A stretch of 6,464 nt of DNA from an uncultured Bryobacterales bacterium (GTDB lineage Bacteria > Acidobacteriota > Terriglobia > Bryobacterales > Bryobacteraceae). The notes under the pieces are model-generated. The model had not been told where the DNA came from. It saw nothing but the letters and a program-made list of their open reading frames with translations, and searched no databases. The translations under genes were made by a program, and so were the position numbers. Positions 1 to 6,127 of the stretch are shown here, in pieces; positions within the stretch are counted from its first letter, which is position 1, and each line of letters starts with the position of its first letter. The DNA lies in assembly GCA_937859895.1 (NCBI GenBank), contig CALMAV010000511.1, forward strand, positions 1 to 6,464. The letters run 5' to 3'.

Positions 1-1691
1 GCATTGTCCGGGCCTTGGGAGGCACACGGCAGCTCATTGCCTTCGGCTTCCTGTTTGAGGCATTGTTTTTCGCAATTGTGGGCACCGCAGCGGGGCTTGC
101 TCTGGGCAGACTAATGGCTATCGGGGCAGTTCGGTTAATCGGCAGCACGGTACAAGCGCTCTATGTCAGCAGTGTTCCGGCGCCTATCCAATTGACTATT
201 CCAGCCGCTATTACAGGCACCGCGCTCGGCCTTGGCGTCTCTCTACTAGCAGCCGTGGCACCGGCACTGGAAGCATCGCTCGTATCGCCAATCGAAGCCA
301 TGGCTCGTGGCCGTGAACAATATGTGGCGGCTGTACGGTCGCGCCGCACCGTGATCTGGGCCGTAGGGCTGCTGATCACCGGCGCAGTCACTTCCACCTT
401 CGGGCCGGTCTATGGGAAGCCGCTCTGGGCTTACCTCGCGGTGGGGCTTCTCATCGGGGGAACGTCGCTGATCATCCCGAACATAATTATTTGGTTTGCC
501 GCTTATGGTTACCCCTTGCTGCAGCGCGCCATGGGTGTGGAAGGTCTGTTGGCTATGCGCTCGCTCCGGGCTTCCATTGCGCGCACGTCTGTGCTGACCG
601 CTGCCCTGGCTACCGCCGTCGCGATGACGGCCAGCGTCGGCATCATGGTAGGTAGCTTTCGCGAGACGGTATCGCTCTGGATGAGCAATCAACTGCGCGC
701 CGATTTCTACCTCCGTCCCGCAGGCTCCTCAGGTGCCGATCAGTACCCGACCATGGACGCCGCCATTGCCGACCGCCTGGCGCAGATACCGGGCGTGGCT
801 GCCGTAGATCGATTTCGCGGCTACCCCATCTTTTATGAGGGCGTTCCCGCGATCCTGGCCGGTAGCGAGACAGCCCGCATTCCAAGCTCCTCCAGTACGC
901 GCTTTCTGCCGGGCGAAAATCGCGAGGAAATCTCTGCGAAGCTCCCTACCGGAGACTATGCGATTGTCAGCGAGCCGTTTGCGAACAAGCACAACGTAAA
1001 GGTTGGGTCATCGCTGGCCATTCCAGTGGGCGGGGCAACACGTCATCTCAAAGTTCTGGGAATTTACTACGACTACTCCACCGAACGCGGTTTTATTACC
1101 GTCGATCGCCAGACCTTGCTGCGATATCTGCCTGACCGCGCAATCTCGAATCTCGCCGTATATCTGAAGCCCGATGCAAATGCCGATCAGGTCCGCGCGG
1201 GTATTGACTCTGCCACCAGCGGCCGTGCCGTGCTTCTCTTTTCAAACGGCACTCTACGGCGCGCAGCTATCACGGTATTTGATCGAACTTTTCGCATTAC
1301 GTACGCATTGGAAGCAGTCGCGGTATTCGTTGCTGTGATGGGTATTGCAGGGTCGCTGCTCGCGATGGTAATCGACCGCCGCCGTGAGTTCGCGCTCCTG
1401 CGTTTTCTGGGTGCTAATCGGCCCCAAGTCCGCAAAGTAATTCTTTGCGAAGCCGGGCTGCTGGGCCTGCTGGCAAACGCGATTGGTTTGCTGCTTGGTA
1501 CGGCGTTGTCGGTAATTCTGATCTTTGTGATCAACAAGCAATCGTTCGGCTGGACCATTCAGTTTCATTGGCCAATTGCATTACTGCTGCTTGCGCTCAC
1601 AGGCATCTATCTAGCGACTGTGCTGGCCGGTTTATACCCGGCTCGAACCGCCACCCAACTCAATCCGATTGAGGTGATTCATGCCGATTAG
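1..1691 (+). CDS. ABC transporter permease, tandem FtsX-type (5' end missing)
   Basis: Membrane subunit of an ABC transporter of the FtsX/MacB/LolC superfamily, which typically works on lipids, lipoproteins or peptides at the inner membrane rather than as a classic importer. The reading frame is open from base 3 with no stop before the edge. The first codons give the ALGGTR signature (12-29) that normally lies between transmembrane segments 2 and 3 of an FtsX half, so the TTG at 15 is not the true start and the N-terminal part is outside the window. Visible are the last two membrane segments of the first half, two linking segments (about 350-510), then a complete second half: one membrane segment (about 580-660), a large periplasmic domain (about 660-1290), and three more segments with a second LGANR signature (1407-1421). 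It ends in the usual PAR-x-A...NPIEV-type tail. This resembles the 8-10-segment fused permeases such as YbbP or AttF/AttG. The stop overlaps the next gene by 11 bases. Family call firm; substrate unknown. Confidence 0.9.
   Translation, partial: IVRALGGTRQLIAFGFLFEALFFAIVGTAAGLALGRLMAIGAVRLIGSTVQALYVSSVPAPIQLTIPAAITGTALGLGVSLLAAVAPALEASLVSPIEAMARGREQYVAAVRSRRTVIWAVGLLITGAVTSTFGPVYGKPLWAYLAVGLLIGGTSLIIPNIIIWFAAYGYPLLQRAMGVEGLLAMRSLRASIARTSVLTAALATAVAMTASVGIMVGSFRETVSLWMSNQLRADFYLRPAGSSGADQYPTMDAAIADRLAQIPGVAAVDRFRGYPIFYEGVPAILAGSETARIPSSSSTRFLPGENREEISAKLPTGDYAIVSEPFANKHNVKVGSSLAIPVGGATRHLKVLGIYYDYSTERGFITVDRQTLLRYLPDRAISNLAVYLKPDANADQVRAGIDSATSGRAVLLFSNGTLRRAAITVFDRTFRITYALEAVAVFVAVMGIAGSLLAMVIDRRREFALLRFLGANRPQVRKVILCEAGLLGLLANAIGLLLGTALSVILIFVINKQSFGWTIQFHWPIALLLLALTGIYLATVLAGLYPARTATQLNPIEVIHAD
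1671..1677 (+). promoter_or_regulatory. Ribosome-binding site of the attH-like gene, inside the permease gene
   Basis: GAGGTGA lies 3 bases before the ATG at 1681 and within the last codons of the permease. The spacing is shorter than ideal, which fits re-initiation by ribosomes finishing the permease. It favours the ATG at 1681 over the next in-frame ATG at 1699, which would be 21 bases away. Confidence 0.55.
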
Positions 1692-2826
1692 GTATTTTAT
1701 GGGACTTAGGTGGTGGCGGACTCTAGCTTTGGGAGTTGTTGCATCCGCTGCTCTGGTTGCTTTTTCCTGGCATCCCGCCGAGAGTGGCTACCGATTCCAA
1801 TTTCCGCGCGACCATTTCGACCATCCGCAATTCCAGACCGAGTGGTGGTACTACACTGGCAACCTGCGTGCGAAAAATGGACATCATTTCGGGTTTGAGT
1901 TGACCTTCTTCCGTCAGGCAGGCGCATTGCCGTCAGACTTATTAACCACCGCTACCTGGCGACCGAGTGAGTACTACCTGGCGCACCTCGCATTGAGTGA
2001 CATTGACGGCAAGCAGTTCTTTCATACTGAGCGCCTCAGCCGCGCTGGTCCTGGCCTCGCCGGTGCGAGCCAGCACGAAAGCCGGTACTGGAACGGCAAC
2101 TGGGAGGTGCGCTGGCTTCAACCGCTGGATGGTCACCAAACGCTGCAGGCTGTTGCCGATCAGCTTAATCTTCAACTCGAGATCACCCCGGAAAAGGCGG
2201 CTATTGTGAATGGGCAGAATGGCATCAGCCGCAAAGGACCGCTACCGGGTGAAGCTTCGCACTATCTCTCTTTCACGCGGCTTAAAGCTGCCGGACCACT
2301 GCGTTGGAAGGGAACAGAGTATCAGCTATCCGGCACAGCTTGGATGGATCATGAGTTTTTCACCGAACCTGCGGACAATCGGCTAGCCGGTTGGGACTGG
2401 TTTGCCATTCAGCTAAACAACAATGAAGAGTTGATGTTGTACCGTCTGCGAAGAAGCGGGGGGCCTGCCAATGAGCAGGACCGGTTCTCTTCAGGAACCT
2501 ACGTGGATGTGAATGGGCAGGCGCACTTTCTGAACAGTACGCAATTTGTCCTAACGCCGGAGGAGCAGTGGCGGAGTCCCGACTCGGGCAAGCAATACCC
2601 GGTGGGCTGGCACCTTTCCGTCCCTAGTCTTCAACTCGACTTGAGCGAACGAACGGCGTTGAAGAATCAGGAACTTTTCAGCCATGACCGGATTGCGCCC
2701 AACTACTGGGAGGGCGCAGTTACGTATGCGGGCATAATGCGCAATTATCCGGTCACCGGTGTCGGCTACCTGGAAATGACAGGCTACGACGGCGCTATGC
2801 ATCTTGGCAGCAGCCCAGTCAGATAG
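1681..2826 (+). CDS. AttH/CrtC-like lipocalin-fold protein, exported or membrane-anchored
   Basis: A 381-residue protein of the CrtC/AttH family (Pfam PF07143), which folds as two lipocalin-like beta barrels. Residues 13-30 are hydrophobic after several arginines, giving a signal peptide or N-terminal anchor; there is no lipobox cysteine. Family landmarks in order: EWWYYTGNL (54-62), FGFELTFFR (70-78), AHLALSD (101-107), LAGA (126-129), MDHEFF (222-227), GWDWFAIQL (237-245), YWEGAV (342-347) and GVGYLEMTGY (360-369). The length matches the family. Coupling to an FtsX-type permease is the arrangement known from the Agrobacterium att genes, where AttH accompanies ABC subunits, so a periplasmic ligand-binding role with that transporter is likely. 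The family name comes from carotenoid 1,2-hydratase, but no carotenoid gene is nearby, so hydratase activity should not be assumed. The start at 1681 is chosen for the overlap with the permease stop and the upstream GAGGTGA. Ligand unknown. Confidence 0.88.
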   Translation: MPIRYFMGLRWWRTLALGVVASAALVAFSWHPAESGYRFQFPRDHFDHPQFQTEWWYYTGNLRAKNGHHFGFELTFFRQAGALPSDLLTTATWRPSEYYLAHLALSDIDGKQFFHTERLSRAGPGLAGASQHESRYWNGNWEVRWLQPLDGHQTLQAVADQLNLQLEITPEKAAIVNGQNGISRKGPLPGEASHYLSFTRLKAAGPLRWKGTEYQLSGTAWMDHEFFTEPADNRLAGWDWFAIQLNNNEELMLYRLRRSGGPANEQDRFSSGTYVDVNGQAHFLNSTQFVLTPEEQWRSPDSGKQYPVGWHLSVPSLQLDLSERTALKNQELFSHDRIAPNYWEGAVTYAGIMRNYPVTGVGYLEMTGYDGAMHLGSSPVR

Positions 2827-2861
2827 CTTCCCCTACTTCACAGGCCATCCATCATCTCCGA

Positions 2862-2883
2862 TGTGCTCGGCCCACCCAGCACA
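2862..2883 (+). terminator. Possible hairpin terminator after the attH-like gene
   Basis: TGTGCT (2862-2867) pairs with AGCACA (2878-2883), and GG (2869-2870) with CC (2875-2876), around one C-C mismatch and a CCCA loop. It sits 36 bases after the attH-like stop. No run of T follows, so it is not a standard intrinsic terminator. It could mark a Rho-dependent end or an mRNA 3' stabiliser. Confidence 0.3.
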
Positions 2884-3064
2884 CAGCCATGGTGCGGCAC
2901 AAAAAGAAACGTCTCGCGCCGACCGGCCTAGTGCTGCAGCTTGAAGCACAGCCCTTGCCGCGGGAGTGCATATGGGCCGCGTAACTCATCAGCTTTACGT
3001 CCTTCTGAAAAGTCGTACAGTCGGAGACTTCCTGGTTCGGCTCGCCTGGCGCGATAAAAACGAC

Positions 3065-3127
3065 ACTAGGACAGACGGTAGGGCACTAGGGGTTAGTAGG
3101 AACACAGGGATACTAAGGACAGATAGG
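3065..3127 (+). repeat. Degenerate ACTAGG-type repeats in a purine-rich stretch
   Basis: CACTAGG occurs at 3064-3070 and 3084-3090. A longer imperfect pair is ACTAGGACAGACGG (3065-3078) against ACTAAGGACAGATAGG (3112-3127). TTAGTAGG (3093-3100) is a weaker relative. The copies are irregularly spaced and flank no gene. They could be low-complexity drift or sites for a binding protein. Confidence 0.4.
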
Positions 3128-3133
3128 ATGAGA

Positions 3134-3149
3134 CGGCTGGTTCAAGCCG
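3134..3149 (+). other. Short hairpin CGGCT-GGTTCA-AGCCG
   Basis: A perfect 5-base-pair stem (3134-3138 with 3145-3149) around a 6-base loop. The left arm and loop overlap the left arm of the longer-range repeat at 3135-3143/3197-3205, so both structures cannot form in one RNA molecule. There is no T-run, so it is not an intrinsic terminator. Confidence 0.4.
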
Positions 3150-3205
3150 GGAAGCTATAAGCGAAACGGCACGCACTCGATTAGGTGCAAGAAGGAGAAC
3201 CAGCC
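3135..3205 (+). repeat. Perfect 9-base inverted repeat enclosing 53 bases
   Basis: GGCTGGTTC (3135-3143) is exactly complementary to GAACCAGCC (3197-3205). Inside, GCAC (3173-3176) can pair with GTGC (3185-3188). AAGCTA (3152-3157) matches TAGCTT (3209-3214) just outside, which would make a pseudoknot-like crossing. A direct copy of CTGGTTC also lies at 3032-3038. In an RNA read on the + strand the right arm would lie directly between a strong ribosome-binding site and an ATG. The pairing is directly visible; that it forms or matters is inference. Confidence 0.5.
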
Positions 3206-3211
3206 ATGTAG
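3192..3211 (+). promoter_or_regulatory. Strong Shine-Dalgarno followed by an ATG-TAG start-stop
   Basis: AAGGAG (3192-3197) is followed after 8 bases by ATG (3206-3208) and immediately by TAG (3209-3211). This is one of the best ribosome-binding sites in the window, yet it opens no gene. Past the TAG the same frame stays open for 24 more codons to a TAG at 3284-3286, reading LEKAKGTIHLARN and onward, with a lysine/arginine-rich bias. It could be a small gene inactivated at codon 2, a minimal start-stop regulatory element, or chance. Confidence 0.35.
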
Positions 3212-3241
3212 CTTGAAAAGGCAAAAGGAACAATTCATTTG

Positions 3242-3277
3242 GCGCGAAATAAGACAGCGATTTATCGAAACTCGCGC
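3242..3277 (+). other. Hairpin GCGCGA/TCGCGC with an A-rich loop
   Basis: GCGCGA (3242-3247) is complementary to TCGCGC (3272-3277) around a 24-base A-rich loop. The loop holds a small palindrome, CGAT-TT-ATCG (3258-3267). It is not followed by a T-run. It lies inside the same structured-looking stretch as the repeats at 3135-3205. Confidence 0.35.
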
Positions 3278-3348
3278 GAACGCTAGGGAAGGTCGGTATT
3301 ACATAAGCCCCGGGTTGAATCTCCTCAGATATTCACTCCGTCTGTCCC

Positions 3349-3373
3349 TCCACACTCCACACCCTCTCCACAC
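3349..3373. repeat. Three TCCACAC copies in a pyrimidine-rich tract
   Basis: TCCACAC occurs at 3349-3355 and 3356-3362 in tandem, and again at 3367-3373 after 4 bases. It sits about 30 bases beyond the stop of the transporter gene on the - strand, where it reads GTGTGGA. The copies are too few and short for a minisatellite or CRISPR. Polymerase slippage or a C-rich Rho-type site on a + strand transcript are possible. Confidence 0.5.
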
Positions 3374-3404
3374 CCCATAGTTCTTGATGTATTCTAGGCA
3401 ACAG

Positions 3405-4574
3405 TTATGCCGCAGGTACTTCCCCCGCAATGGGAGCCAGCAACTTCATCGACTTAGCGAACCAAGCAGCCAGCAAGCAACAAAGCACCACGATTCCAAG
3501 CGCATAACGGAGCGTGATCACCTCCGAAGCAAAACCAATAGCTGGCGGTCCCACAATGAATCCGATGTATCCAAGCCCGGTGACAGTGGCAATGCCGGCT
3601 CCTGGACTCACGCCTGTCACTCGTCCACCGCCCCCAAACACCAGAGGAATGATCACCGAAAGCCCTATGCCAGTGCCTGCGAATCCGGGTAGAGACCATA
3701 ATGCTGTCGGAGCCGCTAGCGCCCATAGGAGGCTTCCTGCTGCAACTAAACACCCGGTCCGAACCGTTCGCATGGGCCCCAGACGTGTAGTGATCAAATC
3801 GCCTAAAAAACGGAACAAAGCCATTGCCGCGGAGAAGGCTGAGAAGCCGAATGCCGCTAACCCTGCTCCGGCTTTAAATTGCTGGCGAAGATAAACAGCG
3901 ATCCAATCGGCCATAGCCCCTTCACTCAGCAGCATGAGAAACCCAATGGCACTCAAGGCAATCAGCACAATCGGCAAGTTGCGAAAGGATAGCCGATGCT
4001 CAGTCTCCTCTTCCCGCTGAGCGTCGCCAATCAGTAAGGGCACAACGGCAAGAACACCGAGGATGTTCACCACCGAACTGCCCGTGAAATGAAGAGGAGG
4101 CGGAACATCATGCGCGGCCAGCAAACCTCCAATCCCGGCACCGATCATGGCGCCCAGGCTGAACATGCCGTGGAAGCGCGACATCGTCGGCTTTCCCAAT
4201 CGCCGCTCCACTTCCACGCCCTGCGCATTCATGGCGACATCCATACCTGCAGCAAAGACACCATAGGCAAATAGCGCCAATGCGAGAGTGATTGCACTCT
4301 GGGCGAGCCCGGGCAAAATCACCGACAGGCAGAAAGCGACGCTGGCGACGCTACAAACTAACTTGCTGCCGTACTTGCTCACCAGATATCCACTGAACGG
4401 AATGGTGAGCACCGCGCCTACCGCTGAGCTCAGCAGGGTCAGGCCCAGGATTCCATTCGTGAGGTGAAGCGCGCTTTGCACTCCCGGAATGCGCGAAATC
4501 CAGGAGGCCACTATAATACCGTGAATCAGAAATAAAACGACTACTCCGTACCAGGCGCGATTGACTGTAGCCAT
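3405..4574 (-). CDS. Major facilitator superfamily transporter, YbjJ/MosC-like
   Basis: A 389-residue inner-membrane protein with about 12 hydrophobic segments, the normal size for this superfamily. Recognisable features: SRIPGVQ in the first helix region (27-33), loop motif GYLVSKYGSK (62-71), NAQGVEVERRLGKPTMSRFH (116-135) after helix 4, EGAMADWIAVYLR (218-230) opening the second half, a RFLGD motif (255-259), and GYIGFIVGPPAIGF (335-348). This set is typical of the YbjJ/MosC branch, whose substrates are mostly unknown; MosC was named from rhizopine loci, and sugar-like or amino compounds are only guesses here. The frame is open further upstream to 4634, but the ATG at 4574 is preferred. 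It overlaps the glycosyltransferase stop as TGATG and has AAAGG four bases ahead, and family members begin at this point. It is the last gene of a three-gene operon. No intrinsic terminator is visible after it. Confidence 0.88.
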   Translation of the reverse strand: MATVNRAWYGVVVLFLIHGIIVASWISRIPGVQSALHLTNGILGLTLLSSAVGAVLTIPFSGYLVSKYGSKLVCSVASVAFCLSVILPGLAQSAITLALALFAYGVFAAGMDVAMNAQGVEVERRLGKPTMSRFHGMFSLGAMIGAGIGGLLAAHDVPPPLHFTGSSVVNILGVLAVVPLLIGDAQREEETEHRLSFRNLPIVLIALSAIGFLMLLSEGAMADWIAVYLRQQFKAGAGLAAFGFSAFSAAMALFRFLGDLITTRLGPMRTVRTGCLVAAGSLLWALAAPTALWSLPGFAGTGIGLSVIIPLVFGGGGRVTGVSPGAGIATVTGLGYIGFIVGPPAIGFASEVITLRYALGIVVLCCLLAAWFAKSMKLLAPIAGEVPAA

Positions 4575-6121
4575 CAAACCTTTACAATCGGTCGGCGTAC
4601 ATAGATCGTAATGTGCTGGCCGTGCGATTCCCAACTGACCGCTTCATTCAGACCAAGTGCCGCGCACTCTGCAGAGGTGATCTCCGGCTGCCATCCATAA
4701 AAGCGTGTCAGGAACCCACGGACAGAGGGGAACGCTAGAGCACCGGTTTCCGGTGACCATGTGCGGCTATACACAACCAGCACGTCAAAACTTTCACGGG
4801 GCAATTTCTGAATGGAGGAATACTGGAAATCGCCGGTCTCAAGCACGTGTAGCGGCTTAGTTACGTACCCGAACTCACTCCGTCGCAGAGCCGCCGTGTA
4901 AGGCCAGGCTGTTGCAATGCGGAACTTTCCAAACGAATTCTGAAGCACACCAGCCGCTACCTCCTGTAATCGAATGAAGTCGACCATAGCCAAGTTATTT
5001 TCGTAAGGAAATGGATACGGTGGATTCCAGTACAAGCTGCTAAGCAGGCCGGCTGCGAGCAGCAGAGTTGCCCCTAACTGGACTGCGCGGCGCTGATACG
5101 TGAGTGCAATGCTGAACGCGATATACAAGATGGGCAGTACAGGCATTAAGTAGCGCTCCAGTTCAGCGCCTCCTAGGAGCGACACCAGCAAGGTTGTCCC
5201 GCCTGCAACGGCCAGCGCAACACGCCACTCCTCGCTGCGGAATAGCAAGGTTTTACGGGCCGAAAGCACCAGGGCCAGCGTGCCGATCCAGCGGAACTCG
5301 GCAAAAAACAAGTAGTAGAGGCGGCGCGAAAGCGTCAGGGCTGCGCGCACCGGGTGGAGCGAGTAGTTTACGTTGTAGTTGGCAAAACCGGGGTCGCCGA
5401 GCCAATAGCCGGTCACATGATGCAAGGCGAGCAGCCACGCCGCCAACAAGATAGCTGGAGCGGCAAAGTAAGAAGCCGTGCGCCACTCTTTCCGTAAGGC
5501 CAGAACGACAAAGAACACAGCGGGCACCACCAGACCCGTCTCTTTCATCATCACCAAAGCCGTACAGGCGATAGCTGCCCATTCATAACGCTTGTCGAAG
5601 AACAACAGCAGCGCCAGCAGGGTGAAGACCATGGCCGGCATATCGAGCTGCGCCATCATGCTTTGCGTATAGAACAGCGGCGAGACCAGTAAGAAGATCG
5701 GCGGTAGAAAGGCGGGTGCTCCCTTCGTGCCGCGACTGAGCCGGATGGCAAGTAGAAACAGGAGCAGCAGCCCTACGCTTGCCATCAGGAGCATGGCGAC
5801 TCGCGTGATTGGAATGCTATAACCGAAGGCCCGGTAGAACAATACGAGGTACGCTTCTACGCCAGGCGGATGCACATTGGGCACAGCGGATCTGGCTACC
5901 CACGCACCCTCCCGCAATAGATCAAGCGGCGTTGGAATAAACTGGCCCAGCTCATCCCAGAAGTACGGCAGGCTCAATAGAGACAGATGAGTAGCAAAAA
6001 GGGGGACCGCAAAAATCAAATAGAAGACAAGTAAGAAGTATGGGCGCCGAGGCTTACGCTGCTCTTCGGCCAGCGCAAACGGAGGCAGCTTTGGCATCGG
6101 CGGCCGGCTTTTCGTCGGCAT
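4574..6121 (-). CDS. GT-C family membrane glycosyltransferase (GT39/PMT_2-like)
   Basis: A 515-residue polytopic protein of the GT-C fold, related to dolichyl- or polyprenyl-phosphate-mannose transferases and to ArnT-type enzymes. These use a lipid-phosphate-linked sugar on the outer face of the inner membrane. After a proline-rich cytoplasmic tail (1-27) comes the first helix (28-50). It is followed by a WDE motif (55-57), placing the acidic residues where the family has its catalytic or metal-binding D/E, then HPPG (84-87), LDMPAM (159-164) after a run of helices, KETG (193-196) and ERYLMPVLP (322-330). Hydrophobic segments continue to about 362. Residues 375-515 form a soluble, probably periplasmic C-terminal domain without a motif I recognise. 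The sugar and acceptor cannot be read from sequence. The start at 6121 lies 6 bases after the DUF3467 stop with only a weak AGCGG ahead; the ATG at 6097 is a possible alternative. It overlaps the downstream transporter by one base. Confidence 0.85.
   Translation of the reverse strand: MPTKSRPPMPKLPPFALAEEQRKPRRPYFLLVFYLIFAVPLFATHLSLLSLPYFWDELGQFIPTPLDLLREGAWVARSAVPNVHPPGVEAYLVLFYRAFGYSIPITRVAMLLMASVGLLLLFLLAIRLSRGTKGAPAFLPPIFLLVSPLFYTQSMMAQLDMPAMVFTLLALLLFFDKRYEWAAIACTALVMMKETGLVVPAVFFVVLALRKEWRTASYFAAPAILLAAWLLALHHVTGYWLGDPGFANYNVNYSLHPVRAALTLSRRLYYLFFAEFRWIGTLALVLSARKTLLFRSEEWRVALAVAGGTTLLVSLLGGAELERYLMPVLPILYIAFSIALTYQRRAVQLGATLLLAAGLLSSLYWNPPYPFPYENNLAMVDFIRLQEVAAGVLQNSFGKFRIATAWPYTAALRRSEFGYVTKPLHVLETGDFQYSSIQKLPRESFDVLVVYSRTWSPETGALAFPSVRGFLTRFYGWQPEITSAECAALGLNEAVSWESHGQHITIYVRRPIVKV
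4579..4583 (-). promoter_or_regulatory. Ribosome-binding site deciding the transporter start
   Basis: AAAGG on the - strand lies four bases before the ATG at 4574, within the last codons of the glycosyltransferase gene. Together with the TGATG stop/start overlap it supports coupled translation and argues against the longer frame beginning at 4634. Confidence 0.5.
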
Positions 6122-6127
6122 CCGCTG

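Larger units (their letters stand above)
2827..3404. other. Intergenic region between converging genes, no convincing gene
   Basis: This 578-base gap separates the attH-like stop from the transporter stop on the other strand. Reading all frames, I find no domain or familiar protein motif. The longest + frame stretch (2966-3160, 64 codons) has low-complexity, arginine-rich content without a good ribosome-binding site. The base composition is uneven: 3061-3130 is about 70% purine on the + strand, and 3321-3380 about 73% pyrimidine. Several inverted repeats and a strong but apparently useless ribosome-binding site are listed separately. It may hold a structured RNA, a decayed gene, or simply unconstrained DNA; sequence alone cannot decide. 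Confidence 0.7.

Noticed and set aside
246..692. 148-codon - strand frame inside the permease gene
   Set aside because: Antisense shadow of a clear membrane-protein gene; the product is rich in H, R, G and Q with no domain pattern.
1187..1558. 123-codon - strand frame inside the permease gene
   Set aside because: Antisense shadow; low-complexity S/R/A-rich translation.
1681..2826. Carotenoid 1,2-hydratase (CrtC) as a function
   Set aside because: The fold family matches, but there are no carotenoid genes nearby and the coupling to an ABC permease favours the AttH-type role.
2958..2981. CGCGG/CCGCG pairing around 2959-2981
   Set aside because: Only five base pairs with a 13-base loop in G+C-rich DNA; expected by chance.
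3139..3148. GGTTCAAGCC resembling a tRNA T-loop
   Set aside because: No acceptor stem, anticodon arm or D-arm can be fitted around it; it is the loop and arm of a small hairpin.
2966..3160. 64-codon + strand reading frame in the intergenic region
   Set aside because: No good ribosome-binding site, arginine-rich low-complexity product, no recognisable motif, and the frame runs through the purine-rich repeats.
3349..3373. TCCACAC copies as a possible CRISPR array
   Set aside because: Seven-base units with 0- and 4-base gaps are nothing like repeat-spacer dimensions, and no cas gene is present.
2827..3404. Insertion sequence, MITE or group II intron remnant
   Set aside because: No terminal inverted repeats, target-site duplication, transposase or reverse transcriptase fragment, and no domain V-like hairpin could be found.
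3514..3894. 126-codon + strand frame inside the transporter gene
   Set aside because: Antisense shadow of the MFS gene; proline/alanine-rich with no motif.
4512..4517. TATAAT on the + strand
   Set aside because: Lies inside the transporter gene on the opposite strand, with no -35 box at proper spacing and no + strand gene downstream.
5253..5582. 109-codon - strand frame inside the glycosyltransferase gene
   Set aside because: Same-strand out-of-frame shadow; the glycosyltransferase frame carries the family motifs.
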